Positions 6,943-12,876 of a DNA stretch of 19,548 bases are shown here, piece after piece (position 1 is the first letter of the stretch; the number at the start of each line of letters is the position of its first letter). The stretch comes from Streptomyces roseoverticillatus. GTDB taxonomy: Bacteria > Actinomycetota > Actinomycetes > Streptomycetales > Streptomycetaceae. The stretch spans positions 1-19,548 of the forward strand of contig NZ_JOFL01000043.1 in NCBI RefSeq assembly GCF_000719265.1, read 5' to 3'. Both the position numbers and the translations under genes were made by a program. The notes beneath the pieces were generated by a model. That model was not told the DNA's origin, searched no databases, and saw only the letters and a list, made by a program, of their open reading frames with translations.

Positions 6943-7872
6943 ATGGAACTGCGCCACCTCCGCTATCTGCTCGCCGTCGCCGAGCACGCGAACTTCACCC
7001 GTGCCGCGGAGGCCCTGCACATCTCCCAGCCGACGCTCTCCCAGCAGATCAAGCAGCTGGAGCGGTCCCTGCGGGTCCAGCTGCTCGACCGCTCCGGGCG
7101 CAGCGTGCGCCTCACCGACGCGGGCGAGGTGTACACGCGCTACGCCCGGCACGCCCTGCAGGACCTCGCGGCGGGGGAACGCGCCGTGCTGGACGTGCAG
7201 GACCTCTCGCTCGGGACCCTGCGGCTGGCCGTGACCCCGACGTTCACCGCGTACCTGATCGGGCCGCTCGTGGCGGACTTCCACGCCCGGCACGCCGGGA
7301 TCACCCTCGACCTCCGCGAGCTGCCGCAGGACCGCATCGAATCCGCCCTCCTGGCCGACGAACTGGACCTGGGCATCGCCTTCAGCGGCACGTATCTGCC
7401 GGGCGTAGCCGGCACCGACCTGTTCACCGAGACGCTCGGCCTCGTCGTCGGGCCCGGCCACGCGTGCGCGGGCCGCAGCACCGCGCTGCCGGCCGGAGAA
7501 CTGGCCGGACACCCGCTCGCCCTGCTCAGCGGCGACTTCGCGACGCGCCACCACATCGACGCCTACCTCGCCGGGCACGGCGTCACGCCGCGCATCGCCG
7601 TCGAGGCCAACTCCATCAACGCGCTCACCGAGATCGTCGGCAGGAGCGCGCTCGCCACCGTGCTGCCCGACGCGATCACCCGCGGGCCCGCGCACCTGCA
7701 CCCCGTACCGGTCGATCCGCCGCTGCCCGCGCGCACCGTCACGCTGCTGCGCCGGGAGGCCGCCTACCAGAGCGCGGCAGCACGGGCCTTCACGGCTCTT
7801 GCCCGGCGCTGGGCGCGGGAGCAGGACGGCCCTCCGGAGAACCGGGCCCCTCAGGGCGGGCCCCCGGCGTGA
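6943..7872 (+). CDS. cynR: CynR-like LysR-family transcriptional regulator
   Basis: This 309-aa protein has an N-terminal winged HTH (residues 1-62; MELRHLRYLLAVAEHANFTRAAEAL and SQPTLSQQIKQLE in overlapping order) and a periplasmic-binding-like effector domain (about 90-295). Long stretches match E. coli CynR as I recall it: VTPTFTAYLIGPL, DELDLGIAF, LLSGDFATRHHID, VEANSINAL. CynR activates the cyanate operon cynTSX with cyanate as effector. No cyanase or carbonic anhydrase gene is in this window, so the target here is unknown and the effector may differ. The start is ATG 6943; the in-frame GTG at 6934 falls inside the -10 element. The last 83 bp overlap the 3' end of the convergent DedA gene, giving a low-complexity, Pro-rich C-terminus. 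Confidence 0.88.
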   Translation: MELRHLRYLLAVAEHANFTRAAEALHISQPTLSQQIKQLERSLRVQLLDRSGRSVRLTDAGEVYTRYARHALQDLAAGERAVLDVQDLSLGTLRLAVTPTFTAYLIGPLVADFHARHAGITLDLRELPQDRIESALLADELDLGIAFSGTYLPGVAGTDLFTETLGLVVGPGHACAGRSTALPAGELAGHPLALLSGDFATRHHIDAYLAGHGVTPRIAVEANSINALTEIVGRSALATVLPDAITRGPAHLHPVPVDPPLPARTVTLLRREAAYQSAAARAFTALARRWAREQDGPPENRAPQGGPPA

Positions 7873-8518
7873 CGGTGGCGCGCCGCCTGCGGTTGCGCAG
7901 CAGTTCGAGGGCGACCGGCAGCAGGGACAGGGCGACGACGGTGCCCACGACGGGCAGCAGATAGCGGTCCACGTGAGGCACGGCCGAGCCGAGCCCGTAG
8001 CCGGCGAGGACGAGGCCCACCGTCCACACCAGGCCGCCGGCCACCTGCCAGAGCGTGAAGGTGCGCGGCGCGACGCCCAGGGCTCCGGCCAGGGGGTTGA
8101 GGACCGTGCGCACCACCGGGACGAAGCGGGCCAGCACGATGGCGCGGGCGTGTCCGTAGCGGCCGAGCAGCTCCTCGGCGCGGTCGGCGCCCTCGTGCAG
8201 CTTGCGGCTGCGGGAACGGGTGAGGAGCGCCCGCCCGCCGCGCCGCCCGAGGACGTAGCCGGCCTGGGCGCCGCCCAGGGCGCCGGCCACGGACGCGGCC
8301 AGGACCTGCACGAGGTCCAGGTGCGGTCCGGAGTGGGCCCCGCTGCGGGCCAGCAGGCCGGCGGTGAACAGCAGGGAGTCCCCGGGCAGGAAGAAGCCGA
8401 TCAGCAGGCCGGTCTCGGCGAACATCACCACGGCGATGCCGAGCGCGCCGAAGGCGGACAGCAGCGAGGAGGCGTCGAGGGGGTTGACCGCCAGGGCGGC
8501 GGCGGACTGAGCGGGCAC
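7790..8518 (-). CDS. DedA-family membrane protein
   Basis: This 242-aa integral membrane protein carries the DedA (SNARE-associated/VTT) hallmarks: an acidic residue in the re-entrant loop (AETGLLIGFFLPGDSLLFTAGLL) and the arginine motif ARFVPVVRTVLNPLAG. About four to six membrane segments are visible. DedA proteins act in the cytoplasmic membrane as proton-dependent flippases, for example of undecaprenyl phosphate and phospholipids, and affect drug tolerance. GTG 8518 has GGGAGG (8528-8533) 9 nt upstream. The C-terminal tail (RRRRATVTPGARPEG onwards) is hydrophilic and is encoded opposite the end of cynR, so its composition is constrained by both genes. Confidence 0.88.
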   Translation of the reverse strand: MPAQSAAALAVNPLDASSLLSAFGALGIAVVMFAETGLLIGFFLPGDSLLFTAGLLARSGAHSGPHLDLVQVLAASVAGALGGAQAGYVLGRRGGRALLTRSRSRKLHEGADRAEELLGRYGHARAIVLARFVPVVRTVLNPLAGALGVAPRTFTLWQVAGGLVWTVGLVLAGYGLGSAVPHVDRYLLPVVGTVVALSLLPVALELLRNRRRRATVTPGARPEGPGSPEGRPAPAPSAGQEP

Positions 8519-8609
8519 GAGGGGTGGCCTCCCTGATGCGACGGCGTACGCGGGGGGACTGCAGGGACTTCGGGGGAGCGGTCGCGACTGTAGACGATGT
8601 GCGGGGCCG

Positions 8610-8954
8610 CTACGGGCTCATGCCGCTCGCGCGGGCGATGGCGTCGACCTCGCTCCGGTCGTGCTCGGCGGCCGGCGGGGGAGAGCCGTGGGCGCGGACG
8701 ACGACCTGCATGCCGTGCGGTCCGAGATATCCGGCGAGTCTGGTGAGCACCCGGCCGAACTCAGGTGTGAGCAACTCCTTTTCGCGCGGGGAGAAGGGAA
8801 TGTCGACCCCGTTCTCGCGGTGCATGATCGCCTCGTTGAAGCCCTTCAGGATCCGCAGCAGCAGGGCGTAGGACTCCGCGTCGAGGACTGTCTGGAGCTC
8901 GGCCAGGTAGAGCGCGAACTGCTTGGTGCGCTCCAAGAAGTTCCGGTCGTTCAT
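8610..8954 (-). CDS. Small helical protein of unknown function
   Basis: This 114-aa protein starts MNDRNFLERTKQFALYLAEL. It is predominantly amphipathic and helical for about 90 residues (LAELQTVLDAESYALLLRIL, GFNEAIMHREN), followed by a strand-like GMQVVVRAHG and a disordered tail. It has no signal peptide or membrane helix and is probably cytosolic. I do not recognise the family. GC3 bias and coherent composition support a real gene. No Shine-Dalgarno sequence precedes ATG 8954; a weak GACGAT hexamer 6 nt before it might make it leaderless. It is divergent from the MFS gene across a 499-bp gap and is followed by the DedA gene 91 bp downstream. Confidence 0.65.
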   Translation of the reverse strand: MNDRNFLERTKQFALYLAELQTVLDAESYALLLRILKGFNEAIMHRENGVDIPFSPREKELLTPEFGRVLTRLAGYLGPHGMQVVVRAHGSPPPAAEHDRSEVDAIARASGMSP

Positions 8955-9028
8955 ACGGCCATCGTCGCGAAGTCACCGGCGGCACGCGGGCCTTTCGGCA
9001 TCTTCGGGCGGGCCGTGGTCTGAAGAAT

Positions 9029-9046
9029 GGATTCGGCGGAGAATCC
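9029..9046. repeat. Inverted repeat GGATTC-N6-GAATCC
   Basis: Perfect 6-bp arms with a 6-nt centre; flanking AGAA and TTCT extend the symmetry imperfectly. It lies 75-92 bp upstream of the minus-strand small gene and could be an operator for either divergent gene. Confidence 0.5.
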
Positions 9047-9293
9047 GTGTTCTGTTGACGGGAATTCAGTCGCGGTTTTCACCCTTCCGGGGGAACGCCG
9101 GCCGGCCCGGTGGAGCCGCACGGCGAGTGACCCGGCGGCGGCGTTCATCGCACCGCATCGCACCCCTCACTCCGCGCCGCCGCGTGAACGCAATAACGGG
9201 GCACGAGAGTTCCAGCTCTCGAAGAGAGAACCGGGCGCAATTCCCTTGTGCCGGTTTACTCCAGGAGCCGCCGATGCCCGGAATCTCACCCTG

Positions 9294-9320
9294 TTGATAA
9301 GACGTCGGCTTTGCTAACGT
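9294..9320 (+). promoter_or_regulatory. Possible promoter for the MFS gene
   Basis: TTGATA (9294-9299) precedes TAACGT (9315-9320) with a 15-bp gap, shorter than ideal; ACGTAT at 17 bp is an alternative. A transcript from here would have a leader of about 125 nt. Confidence 0.3.
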
Positions 9321-9345
9321 ATCCGCTGAGTACCCTTCCGGGCGC

Positions 9346-9436
9346 GGCCGGTGACTGCCGGGCGGAGTCGGCCCGATCGCCGGGGAACCCTGGCCCCTGA
9401 ACGGGGCCGGGGCCCGAGCTGTCCCCTCGCTCGGGC
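9346..9436 (+). promoter_or_regulatory. Structured 5' leader with three consecutive hairpins before the MFS gene
   Basis: Three potential stems lie back to back: GGCC/GACT pairing with AGTC/GGCC (9346-9373, one bulge); a 10-bp stem 9388-9397 / 9403-9412 with one G-T pair and loop TGAAC; and a perfect 8-bp stem GCCCGAGC 9412-9419 / GCTCGGGC 9429-9436. The ribosome site AGGGA (9444-9448) and ATG 9454 follow directly. I could not match it to a known riboswitch class. It may control translation or attenuation of the exporter gene. Confidence 0.45.
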
Positions 9437-9453
9437 TGACTGCAGGGACGCGC

Positions 9454-10824
9454 ATGAGAACTCTTCGGGCGGTCCGCGAGTGCCCTCTCGCATTGCGATT
9501 GCTATTCATCAACCAGTGCGGCATCGATGCCGGTTTCTATCTGCTGATTCCTTTTCTGGCGACCTATATCGGGCATGATCTCGGAATGTCGGCGGCCGTC
9601 GTCGGGCTGGTCCTCGGAGTCCGCAACCTCAGCCAGCAGGGCATGTACATCATCGGCGGCACCGCGGCCGACCGGCTCGGCCCCCGCGTCGTCATCATCG
9701 CCGGGTGCGCCCTGCGGACCGTGGGCTTCACGCTCTTCTCGTTCGGCAACTCGCTGCCCCTGCTGCTCGCCGCCTCCGGCATCAGCGGACTCGCCGCCGC
9801 GCTCTTCTACCCGGCCGTGCGCTCCTACGTCTCCCACGAGTCGGGCGAGCGCAAGGCCGAGGCGTTCGCCCTGCTCAACGTTTTCGCCACGATCGGCTCG
9901 CTCGTCGGGCTGCTCGCCGGCAGCGTGCTGTACCTGACCGACTTCCGGATCTGCGCCCTCACCGCGGCCGGGCTCTTCGCCGCGCTGACCGTCGCCCAGG
10001 CGTTCGTGCTCCCGGCGCGCGAGGTCTCCGCCGGCCACGACCCCATCGTGCGGGAGCTGCGGGAAGCGCTCGGCAACCGCCGCTTCCTGTGCTTCGCCTT
10101 CGCCACCACCGGCATGTTCATCATGGAGAACCAGCTGTACATGCTGCTGCCCCACGGCGCGCAGCACGTGTCGGGCTGGGGCGGGGCCGAGGCCGTGCTG
10201 CTGAGCGCCGGGGCGGTCGCCAACCTGCTGTTCCAGTTCCGGATCACCCGGAGCCTGGAGCAGCGCGGGGGCGGCATGCGCTGGGTGGGGGCCGGCATCG
10301 CCGTCATAGGGCTCGGCTTCGTACCACCGCTGCTCGTGTGCGACGCGTCTCCCCCGAGGGGCGCCGGGGACGTGGTGCCACGGCTCCTCGTCATGATCTC
10401 CGCCTCGCTGCTGCTGTACTTCGGCGGCATGGTCGCCTACCCGCCGGTCCTGGGTCTGATCCCGCGGTTCGGCAGCGAACGGCTGACCGGTACGTACTTC
10501 GGCCTGTTCTACGTGCTGTCCGGGGCGACGGCGGCCGGTGGGAACGCCGTGGTCGGCTGGGTGATGGACGTCGGCGAGCGCACCGGGCGGGCCTGGCTGC
10601 CGTGGGTGTCCTGCCTGATCTTCGGGCTGACCTCGGGGGGCGCCGTGACCTGGCTGTACCGCACGCGGGTGCTGCCGTGCCCGTACCCGGCGGCGGACGC
10701 GTCCGCCGAGGCCGGGAGCGCCGCGGACGCCGGCGTCCAGGGCGGCGTGGTGCCGGAGGCGGTGCGGATGCTGCCCGGCCAGCCGCGCGTCTCGGACGAC
10801 GCCGCGGACCGCCGTACGGGGTGA
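9454..10824 (+). CDS. MFS drug exporter, MdtH-like
   Basis: This 456-aa integral membrane protein has about twelve predicted helices and a hydrophilic C-terminal tail of about 55 residues. Loop 2-3 carries the MFS motif GGTAADRLGPR, and LVLGVRNLSQQGMYIIGG resembles the QQG segment of MdtH (E. coli multidrug MFS protein) as I recall it. LIRRFG-like SERLTGTYFGLFYVLSG matches helix 10-11 of that group. It is expected to be a proton-driven efflux pump in the cytoplasmic membrane; the substrate is unknown. AGGGA lies 5 nt before ATG 9454. The first 45 codons or so use many A/T-ending codons (TTG, CTA, TAT, CAT, GAT, CCT), whereas the rest is strictly G/C-ending. It lies downstream of a hairpin-rich leader and 188 bp before gabD1. 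Confidence 0.88.
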   Translation: MRTLRAVRECPLALRLLFINQCGIDAGFYLLIPFLATYIGHDLGMSAAVVGLVLGVRNLSQQGMYIIGGTAADRLGPRVVIIAGCALRTVGFTLFSFGNSLPLLLAASGISGLAAALFYPAVRSYVSHESGERKAEAFALLNVFATIGSLVGLLAGSVLYLTDFRICALTAAGLFAALTVAQAFVLPAREVSAGHDPIVRELREALGNRRFLCFAFATTGMFIMENQLYMLLPHGAQHVSGWGGAEAVLLSAGAVANLLFQFRITRSLEQRGGGMRWVGAGIAVIGLGFVPPLLVCDASPPRGAGDVVPRLLVMISASLLLYFGGMVAYPPVLGLIPRFGSERLTGTYFGLFYVLSGATAAGGNAVVGWVMDVGERTGRAWLPWVSCLIFGLTSGGAVTWLYRTRVLPCPYPAADASAEAGSAADAGVQGGVVPEAVRMLPGQPRVSDDAADRRTG

Positions 10825-10897
10825 CGCCCCGCCCCCGGCACGCGCCCGCACTGCCGAGCGGCGCGCACCCGTACCACTGAGCGGGCCCTCACCGGAT

Positions 10898-10928
10898 GGG
10901 TCAAAGGCTGCGGCCGCCGGATTGACCC
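10898..10928. repeat. Inverted repeat GGGTCAA-N17-TTGACCC
   Basis: Perfect 7-bp arms at 10898-10904 and 10922-10928 enclose a GC-rich centre (GCGGCCGC). The right arm contains TTGACC, a -35-like hexamer, about 85 bp before gabD1. It could be an operator over the gabD1 promoter or the terminator of the MFS gene (no T-tract follows). No matching -10 was found at 17-18 bp. Confidence 0.45.
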
Positions 10929-11012
10929 GTGCGCGGCGTGGTACAGGACGGACGGGGCCGGTCCCCGAGAGGCGCACACAGGCCGAGGCATCGCACACGA
11001 GGAGGGCACCCC

Positions 11013-12422
11013 ATGCCCATCGCAACGGTGAACCCCGCGAACGGCGAGACGCTCAGGACGTTCGAGGAACTGGGAGCCGAGGAGATCGAGCGGCGCCTGG
11101 CCGCCGCGGCGTCGGCGTTCCGGGACTACCGCACCACGGACCTCCCCGAACGGGCCCGCCTGCTGAACCGGGCCGCGGATCTGCTGGAGGAGGACCAGGA
11201 GTCCGTCGCCCGCATCATGACCACCGAGATGGGCAAACCGCTGGCCGCCGCTCGCGCGGAGGCGGCCAAGTGCGTCAAGGCCATGCGCTGGTACGCCGCG
11301 CACGCCGCGGAGCTGCTGGCCGACGAGCACCCGCCGCAGACCGAGGTCGCCGACTCCGGGGCCGTCCTCGCCCGCGTCCGCTACCGGCCGCTGGGCGTGG
11401 TCCTGGCCGTCATGCCGTGGAACTTCCCCCTCTGGCAGGTCGTCCGCTTCGCCGCCCCCGCCCTGATGGCGGGCAACGTCGGGCTGCTCAAGCACGCCTC
11501 GAACGTGCCGCAGACCGCGCTCTACCTCGGCGACCTGTTCCGCCGCGCCGGCTTCCCCGAAGGCTGCTTCCAGACGCTGCTCGTCGGCTCGCGGGCCGTC
11601 GAGGGCGTCCTCCGTGACCCCAGGGTCGCCGCGGCGACCCTCACCGGCAGCGAGCCCGCCGGCCGGTCGGTCGCCGCGATCGCCGGCGACGAGGTGAAGA
11701 AGACCGTCCTCGAACTGGGCGGCAGCGACCCGTTCGTGGTGATGCCGTCGGCCGACCTCGAACGCGCCGTGCGGACCGCGGTCACGGCCCGCGTCCAGAA
11801 CAACGGCCAGTCCTGCATCGCCGCCAAGCGCTTCATCGTCCACGCGGACGTCCACGACGCCTTCGTCGAACGGTTCACCGCCCGCATGGCCGGGCTCACC
11901 GTCGGCGACCCCATGGCCGACACCACCGACGTCGGCCCCCTGGCCAGCGAACAGGGCCGCGCCGACCTCGAAGAGCTCGTCGACGACGCCGTCCGGCGGG
12001 GCGCGACGGCCTTGTGCGGCGGACAACGGCCGAAGGACCTGCCGCAGGGCTGGTTCTACGAGCCGACGGTCCTCACCGGCATCACCCCCGACATGCGCAT
12101 CCACCGCGAAGAGGCGTTCGGCCCCGTGGCGACCGTCTACCGCGTAGGGGACGTCGACGAGGCCGTCGAGCTGGCCAACGACACGCCCTTCGGGCTGAGT
12201 TCGAACGTGTGGACCACGGACACGGCGGAACAGGAACGTTTCGCGCGGGACATCGAGGCCGGAGGCGTCTTCTTCAACGGCATGACGGCTTCTCATCCCG
12301 CATTGCCGTTCGGCGGAGTCAAGCGTTCGGGTTACGGACGCGAGCTCTCGGGCCATGGCATCAAGGAATTCTGCAACGTGACAACGGTGTGGCACGGGGC
12401 GGAACCGGCGCGAGGGACGTGA
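11013..12422 (+). CDS. gabD1: NADP-dependent succinate-semialdehyde dehydrogenase (GabD1 type)
   Basis: This 469-aa protein has the full aldehyde dehydrogenase set: VMPWNFPLWQ (cofactor/active-site loop), LKHASNVPQ, GSEPAG, LELGGSDP with Glu234, and NNGQSCIAAKRF with catalytic Cys268, giving the standard 34-residue Glu-Cys spacing. The sequence closely follows Mycobacterium tuberculosis GabD1 as I recall it from the first residues (MPIATxNPAxGET) to the end (FGGVKRSGYGRELS, IKEFCN). The enzyme oxidises succinate semialdehyde to succinate in GABA or alpha-ketoglutarate metabolism, in the cytosol. ATG 11013 is preceded by GGAGG (11001-11005) at 7 nt; the open frame extends 28 codons upstream, but that part is Arg/Gly-rich and not conserved-looking. 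It appears unrelated to the lasso cluster that follows. Confidence 0.93.
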   Translation: MPIATVNPANGETLRTFEELGAEEIERRLAAAASAFRDYRTTDLPERARLLNRAADLLEEDQESVARIMTTEMGKPLAAARAEAAKCVKAMRWYAAHAAELLADEHPPQTEVADSGAVLARVRYRPLGVVLAVMPWNFPLWQVVRFAAPALMAGNVGLLKHASNVPQTALYLGDLFRRAGFPEGCFQTLLVGSRAVEGVLRDPRVAAATLTGSEPAGRSVAAIAGDEVKKTVLELGGSDPFVVMPSADLERAVRTAVTARVQNNGQSCIAAKRFIVHADVHDAFVERFTARMAGLTVGDPMADTTDVGPLASEQGRADLEELVDDAVRRGATALCGGQRPKDLPQGWFYEPTVLTGITPDMRIHREEAFGPVATVYRVGDVDEAVELANDTPFGLSSNVWTTDTAEQERFARDIEAGGVFFNGMTASHPALPFGGVKRSGYGRELSGHGIKEFCNVTTVWHGAEPARGT

Positions 12423-12453
12423 CCTCCCCCCCGAAAGATTAACGATTCTCCTC

Positions 12454-12470
12454 ACGGATTTTTCCGTTTT
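12454..12470 (+). terminator. Weak intrinsic terminator after gabD1
   Basis: ACGGA (12454-12458), loop TTTT, TCCGT (12463-12467), then TTT. The stem is only 5 bp but it is followed by T residues and sits 32 bp after the gabD1 stop. Confidence 0.35.
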
Positions 12471-12484
12471 CGCAGGTGGCGTGA

Positions 12485-12535
12485 GGGGTTGTGTGCCGGG
12501 TGCGGAGCAGAGTGGAGCGCCCCCGGCGCAACCCC
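12485..12535. repeat. Long imperfect inverted repeat upstream of the lasso promoter
   Basis: GGGGTTG (12485-12491) plus GCCGGG (12495-12500) pair with CCCGGC (12522-12527) plus CAACCCC (12529-12535), with a 3-nt/1-nt internal loop and a 21-nt central loop. It could be a second terminator for gabD1 or a regulator site just upstream of the lasso -35. Confidence 0.5.
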
Positions 12536-12553
12536 ATAGGCGTGACTGCGGCG

Positions 12554-12583
12554 TTGTGATGATGCGCTCGTCGTACTTACGGT
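12554..12583 (+). promoter_or_regulatory. Probable promoter of the lasso-peptide operon
   Basis: TTGTGA (12554-12559), an 18-bp spacer, then TACGGT (12578-12583), a fair match to the Streptomyces housekeeping consensus. Transcription would start near 12590 and give a leader of about 100 nt before the precursor gene. Confidence 0.5.
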
Positions 12584-12606
12584 GAGTGCCGCGGATCCAC
12601 CGCTCG

Positions 12607-12624
12607 GATTTCCCTAAGGAAATC
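12607..12624 (+). promoter_or_regulatory. Hairpin in the lasso leader RNA
   Basis: GATTTCC (12607-12613), loop CTAA, GGAAATC (12618-12624): a perfect 7-bp stem about 67 bp before the precursor start. Possible RNA stabiliser or operator. Confidence 0.5.
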
Positions 12625-12638
12625 GATGGAGCCCGCAA

Positions 12639-12650
12639 ACAGGTACCTGT
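12639..12650. promoter_or_regulatory. Perfect 12-bp palindrome ACAGGTACCTGT, candidate operator
   Basis: ACAGGTACCTGT is its own reverse complement. It lies about 50 bp downstream of the inferred transcription start and 41 bp before the precursor ATG, a position from which a bound dimeric repressor could block elongation. No regulator gene is in the cluster. Confidence 0.45.
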
Positions 12651-12690
12651 CGTAGGCAAACATCATCCCCGTCCAAGAAGGAGAATGGTC

Positions 12691-12798
12691 ATGACGTATG
12701 AGCGTCCCACCCTCGCCAAGGCCGGCAGCTTCCGCAAGGTGACGGGCCTCAAGGACCACGGCCCGAAGGACGTCCTGGGCGGCAAGCAGGTTCTCTGA
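12691..12798 (+). CDS. Lasso-peptide precursor (A), predicted core LKDHGPKDVLGGKQVL
   Basis: The 35-residue product fits the actinobacterial lasso precursor pattern. The leader (residues 1-19) contains Y3, P6, L8, G12 and T18-G19, i.e. YxxPxL...G.....TG, where the YxxP region is the B1-binding motif and the Thr is at position -2. The predicted core (residues 20-35) has Leu1 and Asp8, allowing an 8-residue macrolactam and an 8-residue tail, without cysteines (class II). It resembles lagmysin as I recall it, in the pattern L...G..D.LGG...L. My computed monoisotopic mass for the dehydrated core is 1684.96 Da. ATG 12691 has AAGGAG (12678-12683) at 7 nt; ATG 12685 is too close to that site. A longer frame from 12586 is not needed. 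Confidence 0.93.
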   Translation: MTYERPTLAKAGSFRKVTGLKDHGPKDVLGGKQVL

Positions 12799-12804
12799 CC
12801 TGCG

Positions 12805-12836
12805 AGCGGGTGGCGGCCGAAGGGCCGCCACCCGCT
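12805..12836 (+). terminator. Strong hairpin between precursor and cyclase genes (attenuator)
   Basis: A perfect 14-bp stem AGCGGGTGGCGGCC (12805-12818) / GGCCGCCACCCGCT (12823-12836) with loop GAAG, followed by TTCG rather than a T-run. It begins 7 nt after the precursor stop. In RiPP operons such hairpins allow partial termination or protect the precursor mRNA, so precursor exceeds enzymes; that role is inferred here. Confidence 0.75.
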
Positions 12837-12876
12837 TTCGCCGTCCCCGGACATCGCCGACGGAGGGCCGTGCCCC

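Larger units (their letters stand above)
8955..9453. other. Gene-free divergent regulatory region of lower GC content
   Basis: I see no credible gene in this 499-bp region: the open frames present have random composition and no ribosome sites. It is noticeably more A/T-rich than its surroundings. It holds an inverted repeat (9029-9046), a candidate MFS promoter (9294-9320) and a run of hairpins just before the MFS start (9346-9436). Confidence 0.7.

Noticed and set aside
8923..9297. Plus-strand open frame in the region upstream of the MFS gene
   Set aside because: Arg/Ser-rich composition, overlap with the start of the minus-strand gene, and no ribosome site.
9280..9307. Possible ECF-sigma promoter (GGAATC...CGTC) upstream of the MFS gene
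   Set aside because: The -35 and -10 elements only loosely resemble SigE/SigR consensus and the SigR-type GTT is absent.
9502..11025. Long minus-strand open frame (507 codons) opposite the MFS gene
   Set aside because: It mirrors the G/C third-position bias of the real gene; the product is His/Gly/Arg-rich with no domain.
12586..12690. Longer version of the lasso precursor starting at 12586
   Set aside because: AAGGAG is correctly spaced for ATG 12691, and the extra residues are Arg/His/Pro-rich and unlike any leader.
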